Source of the DNA: an uncultured Eubacterium sp.
Lineage (GTDB): Bacteria > Bacillota > Clostridia > Lachnospirales > Lachnospiraceae
Length of the DNA: 25,037 nucleotides
Reading direction: 5' to 3'
NCBI GenBank assembly: GCA_934317205.1
Contig: CAKREL010000024.1
Location: forward strand, 1 to 25,037
Shown here piece by piece: positions 8,612-14,645 of the stretch (position 1 is its first letter; each line of letters opens with the position of its first letter). The position numbers and the translations under genes were made by a program. The notes under the pieces were generated by a model, which was given only the letters and a program-made list of their open reading frames with translations, was not told the origin of the DNA and searched no databases.

Positions 8612-9997
8612 TTATTTGTTTGTCACATACTCATAAATTGCATGTGCTGCATGTTTTCCGGCACCCATTGCAAGGATAACGGTTGCGGCACCTGTAACTG
8701 CATCACCACCGGCATAGACACCTTCTTTTGTTGTCTTTCCGTTCTGCTCATCAGCTACAATACATTTCCACTTATTTACTTCAAGTCCTTCTGTTGTTGA
8801 AGAAATCAGCGGATTCGGAGATGTTCCCAGAGACATGATAACAGTGTCAACATCCAGTACAAAGTTGGAATCCGGAATCACCTGAGGACGTCTTCTTCCA
8901 GACTCGTCCGGCTCACCAAGCTCCATACGAACACATTCCAGACCGGATACCCATCCGTTCTCATCCTCATGAATTTTAACCGGGTTTGTCAGAAGATCAA
9001 AGATAATGCCCTCTTCTTTTGCATGATGAACTTCTTCCACACGGGCCGGAAGTTCTGCTTCACTTCTTCTATATACAATATGAACTTCTGCGCCAAGACG
9101 AAGAGCAGTTCTCGCAGCATCCATTGCTACATTTCCTCCACCAACTACAGCTACTTTCTTGCCCCCGTGGATTGGTGTGTCATACTCATCGCGATATGCG
9201 CTCATCAGATTATTTCTTGTCAGGTACTCATTTGCAGAGAATACACCGTTTGCATTCTCACCGTCAATTCCCATGAATTTCGGAAGACCTGCGCCGGAAC
9301 CGATAAATACAGCTTCAAAACCTTCTTCATCGATCAGCTGATCTACGGTTACAGCTTTTCCGATTACTACGTTTGTTTCAATTTTTACACCCAGATCCGT
9401 TACATTATCAATTTCTCTTGCAACGATCCGTTTTTTCGGAAGACGAAACTCCGGGATACCATAACGAAGTACTCCACCAGGCTCATGCAATGCCTCAAAA
9501 ATAGTTACATCGCATCCCATTCTTGCCAGTTCGCCTGCACAGGCCAGACCTGCCGGGCCAGAGCCTACGATCGCAATTTTGTGGCCATTTGCCGGAGCCG
9601 GATCCTGCTGACGATAATGGAATTTTGCAGCTGCATCCGCAACAAAACGCTCCAGTTTACCGATGGAAACAGCCTCGCCTTTAATTCCGCGGATACATTT
9701 TCCTTCACACTGATTTTCCTGCGGACATACACGTCCACAAGTAGCAGGAAGAGATGTGTATTTAGAAAGAATTTTGTAAGCTTCCTCAATCTCTCCAACT
9801 TTTACTCTGCCGATAAATGCAGGAATGTCGATAGAAACCGGACAGCCTTCGATACATTTCGCATTTTTACATCCGAAACATCTCTGTGCCTCCATCATTG
9901 CTTCTTCCTTATTATATCCATAACAAACTTCTTCAAAATTTGTTGCTCTTACCTTCGGATCCTGCTCTCTTACAGGAACTTTCTTTAACATATCCAT
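8612..9997 (-). CDS. nfnB: NfnB, large subunit of ferredoxin-dependent NADH:NADP+ transhydrogenase
   Basis: The large, NADPH-side subunit of NfnAB. This cytoplasmic flavin enzyme couples NADH and reduced ferredoxin oxidation to NADP+ reduction by electron bifurcation/confurcation. At 461 residues it belongs to the GltD-like family. The N-terminal domain carries two [4Fe-4S] motifs: C40, C43, C48, C52 and C87, C91, C97, C101. The FAD-binding GSGPAG is at 145-150, with GGVLRYGIPEFRLPK just after. A second nucleotide site, VVGGGNVAMDAARTALRLG, lies near residues 285-305, followed by VYRRSEAELPAR. Its ATG overlaps the nfnA stop by one base (TAATG), so the pair is translationally coupled. Glutamate synthase small subunit is the annotation alternative, but the nfnA partner argues for Nfn. 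Confidence 0.92.
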   Translation of the reverse strand: MDMLKKVPVREQDPKVRATNFEEVCYGYNKEEAMMEAQRCFGCKNAKCIEGCPVSIDIPAFIGRVKVGEIEEAYKILSKYTSLPATCGRVCPQENQCEGKCIRGIKGEAVSIGKLERFVADAAAKFHYRQQDPAPANGHKIAIVGSGPAGLACAGELARMGCDVTIFEALHEPGGVLRYGIPEFRLPKKRIVAREIDNVTDLGVKIETNVVIGKAVTVDQLIDEEGFEAVFIGSGAGLPKFMGIDGENANGVFSANEYLTRNNLMSAYRDEYDTPIHGGKKVAVVGGGNVAMDAARTALRLGAEVHIVYRRSEAELPARVEEVHHAKEEGIIFDLLTNPVKIHEDENGWVSGLECVRMELGEPDESGRRRPQVIPDSNFVLDVDTVIMSLGTSPNPLISSTTEGLEVNKWKCIVADEQNGKTTKEGVYAGGDAVTGAATVILAMGAGKHAAHAIYEYVTNK

Positions 9998-10887
9998 TAG
10001 TTGTCACCTCCGCAGTTTCCGCATCCACCATGATGTGTATTACCTTCACGCAGTTTCAGGATTGCACGTCCCTCTTCTGTCTTGTACATCTGCTGACGTT
10101 TCATTGCCTGATCAAAATCAACCAGATGTCCGTCAAACTCCGGTCCGTCTACACATGCAAATTTAATTTCATCGCCTATCTGCAGACGGCATGCACCGCA
10201 CATACCTGTTCCGTCTACCATGATTGGATTCATGGAAACAATCGTAGGAATGTTCAGCTTTTTGGTAAGCAGACATACGAATTTCATCATGATCATCGGT
10301 CCGATTGCCACACATACATCATACGGCTGCTCGGATTTCTCAGCCAGTTCTTCGATCGCTGTAGTAACCATACCAGGGATACCATAACTTCCGTCGTCGG
10401 TACATACATACAGATTGCCTGCTACTGCTTTCATCTCTTCCTCAAGAATCAGCATTTCATGATTCTTTGCTCCGACAACAACATCTACCTCTATACCATG
10501 TTCATGCATCCATTTAACCTGTGGATAAACCGGTGCTGCTCCAACACCACCTGCCACGAACATAATTTTTTTCTTTCTTAATTCTTCTACATCTTCCTCA
10601 ACGAGTTCAGATGGGCAACCAAGCGGTCCAACAAAATCCTGGAAAGAATCACCCTCATAGAGAGATGTCATACGTTCTGTGGAAGCACCTACTACCTGAA
10701 ATACAATTGTAACTGTTCCTGCTTCTCTATCATAATCACAAATTGTCAGCGGAATACGTTCTCCAACCTCGTCCATTTTTACTATTACAAACTGTCCCGG
10801 CAAACAGGATTTCGCTACTCTCGGTGCATTTACTACCATATAATAGATTTTATCAGCTAATTGCTTACGATCTAAAATCTTATACAT
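9997..10887 (-). CDS. nfnA: NfnA, small subunit of ferredoxin-dependent NADH:NADP+ transhydrogenase
   Basis: The NADH-side subunit of NfnAB, of the ferredoxin-NADP reductase/PyrK-like family, 296 residues. The FAD motif R44-IPLTICDYD and the nucleotide motif FVAGGVGAAPVYP are clear. The [2Fe-2S] region is GTGMCGACRL with C230 and C233, and C245 in FACVDGPEF. In the structurally known family the fourth ligand is an aspartate. The C-terminus ends in HHGGCGNCGGDN, a Cys/His-rich tail beyond the core fold whose role is unknown. AGGAGG precedes ATG. A TTGAAA-N17-TACAAT promoter and a Rex-like site lie upstream. NADPH from this enzyme would suit the NADPH-type SDR of the neighbouring ring-reduction cluster. 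Confidence 0.92.
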   Translation of the reverse strand: MYKILDRKQLADKIYYMVVNAPRVAKSCLPGQFVIVKMDEVGERIPLTICDYDREAGTVTIVFQVVGASTERMTSLYEGDSFQDFVGPLGCPSELVEEDVEELRKKKIMFVAGGVGAAPVYPQVKWMHEHGIEVDVVVGAKNHEMLILEEEMKAVAGNLYVCTDDGSYGIPGMVTTAIEELAEKSEQPYDVCVAIGPMIMMKFVCLLTKKLNIPTIVSMNPIMVDGTGMCGACRLQIGDEIKFACVDGPEFDGHLVDFDQAMKRQQMYKTEEGRAILKLREGNTHHGGCGNCGGDN

Positions 10888-10901
10888 AAGGACCTCCTCT
10901 A

Positions 10902-10919
10902 TTGTTAATTAATTAACTT
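10902..10919. promoter_or_regulatory. Rex-like operator at the nfnAB promoter
   Basis: TTGTTAA-TTAA-TTAACTT matches the clostridial Rex consensus TTGTTAA-N4-TTAACAA at all but the last two bases, and its core is a perfect 14-bp palindrome (10904-10917). It lies between the -10 box and the ribosome site, where a bound repressor would block transcription. Rex senses the NADH/NAD+ ratio. Confidence 0.65.
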
Positions 10920-10928
10920 GCTTCTTAC

Positions 10929-10957
10929 ATTGTATACATATTTTTTGCTATTTTCAA
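10929..10957 (-). promoter_or_regulatory. Promoter of nfnAB
   Basis: Minus strand TTGAAA-N17-TACAAT, about 45 bases upstream of the nfnA start. The -10 box overlaps a TGTATACA palindrome shared with the gntR promoter. Confidence 0.7.
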
Positions 10958-11095
10958 CCATTTTCTGCTTCCGTCTATGTTCTTATTTATATACATGACC
11001 TATACGCTGATAATTATGCACTTTCCTGCATAAAACATTGATATTTTTTAAACGATATGTATACAAAGAATACACTTTTACGCATCATTTATTTA

Positions 11096-11130
11096 AAAGA
11101 AAAGCCCTGATTTCTCAGGGACTTTTCTTT
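11096..11130. terminator. Bidirectional terminator after ptb
   Basis: A stem of AAAGAAAAG-CCCTGA pairing with TCAGGG-A-CTTTTCTTT, loop TTTC and a one-base bulge. A GC core is flanked by A- and T-runs on either strand, so it can end ptb transcription. Confidence 0.75.
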
Positions 11131-11221
11131 AGATAGGTATAATTTTAGAATTACAGCGTCAATAGGTCTGATTCCACCTGTGCTTGCACAAGAGGCAGAT
11201 TGAACACACTTGAGGCATGTC

Positions 11222-12142
11222 TTATTTGTTTTTACCGGCACTTACTGCAGCTGCCAGTGCAAGGGAAAGGAATTTTTCTTTTGCAGAAGATCCTCTGGAA
11301 CAGAATACAATCGGAACCTGGGCACCAACTACAAAACCTGCCATATTACCCTGTGCAATGATTGTGATAGATTTTCCAAGGATATTTCCAACCTGAATAT
11401 TCGGAACAAGGATTACATCTGCATCACCTGCTACCGGGCTCTCGAAACCTTTGATATCTGCGCACTCTTTATCCAGAGCAATATCCAGTGAAATCGGTCC
11501 CTCGACAATACAATCTTTGATCTCACCGCGCTCGTTCATCTCTTTTAACTCGCGTGCTTCTACTGTCTCAGGCATTTTCGGGTTTACTTTCTCTACTGCT
11601 GCTACAGCTGCAATCTTCGGATTCTCATATCCAAGAGCTTTCAGAGTCTCAACAGTATTCTCAATGATCTGTGCTTTCTGCTCAAGTGTCGGATATGTCA
11701 TCATACCACCATCTGTAGTAACAAGAAGTTTATGATAATGCGGAAGCTCATCAAATACAAAGTGAGACATTACACGGCCTGTTCCAAGACCTGTCTCTTT
11801 GTTTACAGCAGGTTTTAAAATCTGTGCTGTCTCCATTTTTCCTTTCATCAGGAAATCACCTTTCCCTTCATGGATCAGGGCAACGGCACGTTTTGCAGAC
11901 TCGTCTACATCCGGAACATCATAGATATCTTCTTCCGGTACAACCAGACCAATCTCTGCACAGATTTTTTCGATTTCTGCTTTATCTCCAACCAAAACTG
12001 GTTTTGCAATTCCTTCTTCCTGTGCATGCTTAATAGCCTGTAACGTATGCTCATCCTGAGCAGCTGCAACGATTACACGCATCGGCTCCGGGAATCCTTT
12101 TACGCGTTCAACAATTTCATCAAAGTTTTTAATCACTGCCAT
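11222..12142 (-). CDS. ptb: Phosphate butyryltransferase-like acyltransferase
   Basis: Interconverts butyryl-CoA (or acetyl-CoA and similar) with the acyl-phosphate, which a kinase then uses to make ATP. At 306 residues it fits the Ptb branch of the PTA/PTB family. Visible are RVIVAAAQDEHTLQAI, FLMKGKMETAQILK, the family block GRVMSHFVFD, LLVTTDGGMMTYP, VEKVNPKMPETVEA, IVEGPISLDIA and the C-terminal VPIVFCSRGSSAKEKFLSLALA. AGGAGG precedes ATG. No butyrate kinase gene lies in the window, and a terminator follows, so this ptb is monocistronic here. Its leader of about 220 nt carries a tandem structured repeat. Substrate preference (butyryl- versus acetyl- or branched acyl-CoA) cannot be read from sequence. 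Confidence 0.88.
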   Translation of the reverse strand: MAVIKNFDEIVERVKGFPEPMRVIVAAAQDEHTLQAIKHAQEEGIAKPVLVGDKAEIEKICAEIGLVVPEEDIYDVPDVDESAKRAVALIHEGKGDFLMKGKMETAQILKPAVNKETGLGTGRVMSHFVFDELPHYHKLLVTTDGGMMTYPTLEQKAQIIENTVETLKALGYENPKIAAVAAVEKVNPKMPETVEARELKEMNERGEIKDCIVEGPISLDIALDKECADIKGFESPVAGDADVILVPNIQVGNILGKSITIIAQGNMAGFVVGAQVPIVFCSRGSSAKEKFLSLALAAAVSAGKNK

Positions 12143-12212
12143 AACAAAATCCTCCTGCTGTTCATATATTTTTGCGAATTCTCTCTTGAAACTCTTTTCT
12201 CATTGATTGGCT

Positions 12213-12364
12213 CTCATTATATCGTGATTTCATCACTCAATAATTTCGCCGTTCGTCAATCATGCGAGCATGTTGACTCGCTTGCGCTCATTATGTCGTG
12301 ATTTCATCACTCCATAATTTCGCCGTTCGTCATAATTGTGCGAGCACATTCTGACTCGCTTGCG
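12213..12364 (-). repeat. Two-copy tandem structured repeat in the ptb leader
   Basis: Unit 1 is 12213-12286 (74 nt) and unit 2 is 12287-12364 (78 nt). A third copy is represented only by its first part at 12365-12378. The units match over most of their length and differ mainly around one hairpin. Read on the minus strand, each unit has three short stem-loops: GCGCAAGCG, a bulged hairpin with TC loop, and GTGAT-GAA-ATCAC. Hairpin arms are CAACATGC/GCATGATTG in unit 1 and AATGTGC/GCACAATT in unit 2, so the differences keep the pairing and the same bulged A. The array lies downstream of the ptb promoter, so it would be transcribed as 5' leader RNA. Confidence 0.8.
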
Positions 12365-12367
12365 CTC

Positions 12368-12396
12368 ATTATATCATGTTTCTTTTTCCATCGCAA
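12368..12396 (-). promoter_or_regulatory. Promoter of ptb
   Basis: Minus strand TTGCGA-N17-TATAAT. The -10 overlaps the partial third copy of the repeat. Transcription would start near 12361 and run through both complete repeat units. The inner junctions of the units also carry TATAAT- or CATAAT-like sequence but lack a good -35. Confidence 0.6.
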
Positions 12397-12482
12397 TAAA
12401 AAAATTTGCAAATTATACTTTATATTTTGTATCTTGCACGATTTTTTTGTTTTATTTTTATAAAACTGAATGAACAATGTAA

Positions 12483-12540
12483 AAGCAGAAAATCCAATGT
12501 AAGACGAAAATTTTCCGTGTCTACACTTGACTTTCTGCTT
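12483..12540 (-). terminator. Long imperfect hairpin downstream of gntR
   Basis: The outer 9-bp stem AAGCAGAAA/TTTCTGCTT encloses an inner stem TGTAAGAC/GTCTACA (one bulge) around a palindromic GAAAATTTTC. It starts about 25 bases after the gntR stop. On the minus strand only a short CTTTTA follows, so it may be a weak terminator or an mRNA 3' end structure. Confidence 0.5.
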
Positions 12541-12566
12541 CAGTTTGTTCTTTGCATAATCAATTT

Positions 12567-13244
12567 TTAATATCTGCTTTTCACAGTTTCCAGGTTTTTC
12601 AAAATATAATCCCGTGACCACAGCTGATGAGCTTCCAGGCCATCACAGATTTTGGAAAAGTCTTTATTGGCCACTGCCTCATGGATCTGTTCAAAGTAAG
12701 TGATACCGGAATGATACTGTTCGCCACTGCCACCCTTTTCTCTTGGCATCGCAAACAGTGCATGTAAGATCTCATCCATTCCTGTCATGGATGTTACTTT
12801 TGTCATCAGCATCTCGTTTTTGGAATTTTTGTAAAATACATCCATGATATTGCGGATACATCTGCAACTCTCGATAACGCCATTGGAAGAACGATACTCT
12901 TCGATATATTTTTCGATCTTATCTGCCATCTGCTGCGCATCGCCATTACGCAATGCATTTCTTGCAGCAAGCATCTGATATGCAAAAGCAATCTCCTGAA
13001 TCTCACGTACATCCTCTTCCGTAATATCAATTACTCTCGCTCCAACATTATTTTCAAATTCAATTAATCCTTCATTTAACAGGCGATTTAATGCTTCACG
13101 GACCGGTGTGGAACTAACACCATACTCCTCCTGCAATTTACTTACATTCAGTTTGCTTCCGAATGGTATTTTCAACTGAACAATTCTCTCCCGTAATTTT
13201 TCATATACCTGATCGACCAGGGATACCCTTTTAATTACTGCCAT
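12567..13244 (-). CDS. GntR-family regulator, FCD (FadR-type) domain
   Basis: A 225-residue metabolite-sensing repressor or activator. The N-terminal winged helix covers about residues 5-75, with QVYEKLRERIVQLKIPFGSKL, the HTH around SKLQEEYGVSSTPVREAL and the usual RLLNEGLIE wing start. The rest is a helical FCD effector domain. Such regulators bind organic acids or related ligands. It lies between ptb and the four-enzyme C-C cleavage cluster, all on the same strand, with its own promoter, so it is the best candidate regulator for the cluster. A palindrome TGTATACA sits in its own promoter spacer, overlapping the -35, as expected for autoregulation. The ribosome site is AGGAG, 12 bases before ATG. 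The ligand is unknown. Confidence 0.9.
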   Translation of the reverse strand: MAVIKRVSLVDQVYEKLRERIVQLKIPFGSKLNVSKLQEEYGVSSTPVREALNRLLNEGLIEFENNVGARVIDITEEDVREIQEIAFAYQMLAARNALRNGDAQQMADKIEKYIEEYRSSNGVIESCRCIRNIMDVFYKNSKNEMLMTKVTSMTGMDEILHALFAMPREKGGSGEQYHSGITYFEQIHEAVANKDFSKICDGLEAHQLWSRDYILKNLETVKSRY

Positions 13245-13323
13245 TTTCTTCTTCTACTCCTGTCTTTATGCTTTTCTATGCAATGCATATTTCACATTTT
13301 GCATGATGCCAAATATATAGGTT

Positions 13324-13352
13324 ATTATGCCACAGAAATGTATACAATGCAA
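13324..13352 (-). promoter_or_regulatory. Promoter of gntR with overlapping palindrome
   Basis: Minus strand TTGCAT-N17-CATAAT. The palindrome TGTATACA (13339-13346) lies in the spacer directly beside the -35. The 12-mer ATGTATACAATG around it recurs at the nfnAB promoter. Confidence 0.6.
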
Positions 13353-13372
13353 ATCATTTATCGCACAAAAAA

Positions 13373-13413
13373 AGAAACACGACCAAAATCTCTTCGATCT
13401 TAATCGTGTTTCT
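13373..13413 (-). terminator. Terminator after the zinc-ribbon gene
   Basis: The 10-bp stem AGAAACACGA / TCGTGTTTCT encloses a 21-base loop and is followed on the minus strand by a T-run. It closes the BKACE-zinc ribbon transcript before gntR. Confidence 0.8.
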
Positions 13414-13416
13414 CTC

Positions 13417-13605
13417 TTACTCTACTTCAAAGTATTCATTATCATCTACCTGACGGGCACCTTCTTTTTCATAGACACCCATGACATGGCACTCAGGACA
13501 AAAACCGAATTCATCACCGAACTCTGTCATAACATCCAGTGCATACTCAAATTTCATTCCACATTTCGGGCAGTGATAATACATATATAAAGCTCCCCAG
13601 GTCAT
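13417..13605 (-). CDS. Small zinc-ribbon protein
   Basis: A 62-residue protein with two Cys pairs, HCPKCG (C12, C15) and FCPECH (C36, C39), 20 residues apart. This is a typical one-metal zinc-ribbon or rubredoxin-like knuckle layout. The C-terminal part is acidic. It starts 14 bases after the stop of the BKACE gene, with AAGGAGA overlapping that stop, so it is co-translated with the C-C cleavage enzyme. A terminator follows directly. I do not recognise the family and assign no function. It could be a small accessory, a metal carrier or a nucleic-acid-binding protein. Confidence 0.8.
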   Translation of the reverse strand: MTWGALYMYYHCPKCGMKFEYALDVMTEFGDEFGFCPECHVMGVYEKEGARQVDDNEYFEVE

Positions 13606-13619
13606 AAGAAAAAATCTCC

Positions 13620-14483
13620 TTATTTAGCTAAGTTAAGGATCTGACGTGCCTCATCCGGTGTAGCAACTTCTTTGCCATACTCTTTGATAACACGAACAGC
13701 TCTCTCGATGAACTGAACATTGCTCTCTGCAAGCTGTCCTTTTGCATACATAACGTTATCTTCCATACCTACACGGATATTTCCGCCAAGTGCTACTGCA
13801 CCGTAGAGCATTTCCATAGCGCTGTGTCCAACACCAAAGCAGGACCATGTGTAATTTCCTTTTCCTACTAACTCATCAGCTGTCTCTTTCATGAAGATCA
13901 GGTTCTTCATAGAACCAGCGATACCATTTGCACATCCCATGCAGAACTGGAAGTGTACCGGTGTTTTCAGAACACCTTTTTTGATGTAGTAAGCAGCATT
14001 TCCGATCATACCCGGATCAAAAGCCTCGATCTCCGGTTTAACACCTAACTCCTGGAATAACAGACCACAATCTGTTAAGAACTTCGGTGTATTTAAGAAT
14101 AATCCGCTATTTAACCAGTTCATGGAACCACAGTCATAAGAAGCCATCTCCGGTTTTAATTTTTTAACATGTGCAACACGGATTTCATCATCAGCATGAA
14201 TATCTCCAGATGTTGTAAGATTTAATACGATATCACAATCCGGATATTTTGTATGGATCAGGTTTACAGTCTCTTCGAATTTAGCTGTATCCATTGTTCC
14301 GTTACCTTCATCATCTCTCATATGAAGATGAGCTACTGCAGCACCTGCTTTCCAGCAAGCGTAAACGTCATCAGCGATCTCCTGCGGAGTCATCGGTACG
14401 TTCGGATTGTTCTCTTTTTTTGGCCAAGCGCCTGTTACAGCAGCTGTGATAATGACTTTATTTTTTAATGCTTTGTTATCCAT
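13620..14483 (-). CDS. BKACE/DUF849 C-C cleavage enzyme, probable triacetate acetoacetate-lyase
   Basis: Beta-keto acid cleavage enzymes (PF05853) use a zinc ion and acetyl-CoA to split a beta-keto acid into acetoacetate and a new acyl-CoA. At 287 residues it has the family's length. Visible are IITAAVTGA near the N-terminus, the metal site H52-L-H54 followed by MRDDEG, and SYDCGSMNW, EAFDPGMIGNA, FCMGCANG and VGMEDN with E241, the expected third metal ligand. The lysine-fermentation enzyme Kce is the best known relative, but no lysine-pathway gene is nearby. Next to an SDR, a PF04199 hydrolase and a hydroxyacid dehydrogenase it fits triacetate acetoacetate-lyase, turning 3,5-dioxohexanoate plus acetyl-CoA into acetoacetate and acetoacetyl-CoA. 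Family certain, substrate inferred. Own promoter upstream. Confidence 0.85.
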   Translation of the reverse strand: MDNKALKNKVIITAAVTGAWPKKENNPNVPMTPQEIADDVYACWKAGAAVAHLHMRDDEGNGTMDTAKFEETVNLIHTKYPDCDIVLNLTTSGDIHADDEIRVAHVKKLKPEMASYDCGSMNWLNSGLFLNTPKFLTDCGLLFQELGVKPEIEAFDPGMIGNAAYYIKKGVLKTPVHFQFCMGCANGIAGSMKNLIFMKETADELVGKGNYTWSCFGVGHSAMEMLYGAVALGGNIRVGMEDNVMYAKGQLAESNVQFIERAVRVIKEYGKEVATPDEARQILNLAK

Positions 14484-14544
14484 TTTAAGTGTCCTCCATG
14501 TATTGTTCTTAAAATTTACCCTTGTACAATTCCCTACAAATTCG

Positions 14545-14573
14545 ATACTATGCTATCTTTTGTTAATTGTCAA
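14545..14573 (-). promoter_or_regulatory. Promoter inside the cluster, before the BKACE gene
   Basis: Minus strand TTGACA-N17-TAGTAT, with a perfect -35. It lies between a hairpin (14585-14619) and the BKACE start, so the BKACE-zinc ribbon pair can be transcribed separately from the upstream enzymes. Confidence 0.65.
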
Positions 14574-14584
14574 GTCAATCTTTG

Positions 14585-14619
14585 AATAAGCCCACTGCAA
14601 GGATTGCAATGGGCTTATT
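14585..14619 (-). terminator. Intercistronic hairpin between cyclase and BKACE genes
   Basis: A 16-bp stem with a 3-base loop starting AATAAGCCCA. The single odd pair is G-U in minus-strand RNA but A-C in plus-strand RNA, which suggests that it works in the minus-strand transcript. No long T-run follows, so it may be a partial terminator or mRNA-stabilising structure. Confidence 0.6.
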
Positions 14620-14645
14620 ATTAATTTAAATTACATTTCTGCAAA

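Larger units (their letters stand above)
10888..11221. other. Intergenic region between nfnA and ptb
   Basis: This 334-base AT-rich stretch holds no credible gene. It contains the nfnA ribosome site, a Rex-like palindrome (10902-10919), the nfnA promoter (10929-10957), two TGTATACA palindromes (10931-10938 and 11058-11065) and a bidirectional terminator (11096-11130). The remaining bases 11131-11221, next to the ptb stop, show nothing I can name. Confidence 0.8.
12143..12566. other. Intergenic region between ptb and gntR
   Basis: This 424-base stretch holds no supported gene. In order from the gntR side it contains a long imperfect hairpin (12483-12540), an AT-rich tract, the ptb promoter (12368-12396) and a two-copy structured repeat (12213-12364). 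The last 70 bases before ptb show only the ribosome site. A 104-codon minus-strand frame across it is judged spurious. Confidence 0.75.

Noticed and set aside
8969..9988. 339-codon plus-strand open frame
   Set aside because: Antisense to nfnB, with no recognisable domain and no ribosome site.
11131..11221. Small RNA gene next to ptb (TGTGCTTGCACA palindrome)
   Set aside because: Only a short palindrome, with no promoter or terminator arrangement of its own.
12213..12378. CRISPR array
   Set aside because: Only two full units, directly abutting with no unique spacers, and no cas genes.
12307..12621. 104-codon minus-strand frame between gntR and ptb
   Set aside because: It overlaps the gntR 3' end, the long hairpin, the ptb promoter and the structured repeat, and has no domain. 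The repeat, not a protein, explains it.
13620..14483. Lysine fermentation (Kce) or carnitine breakdown role
   Set aside because: The protein family fits, but no lysine aminomutase, diaminohexanoate dehydrogenase, betainyl-CoA or carnitine transport genes are in the window. The PF04199 hydrolase and SDR point elsewhere.
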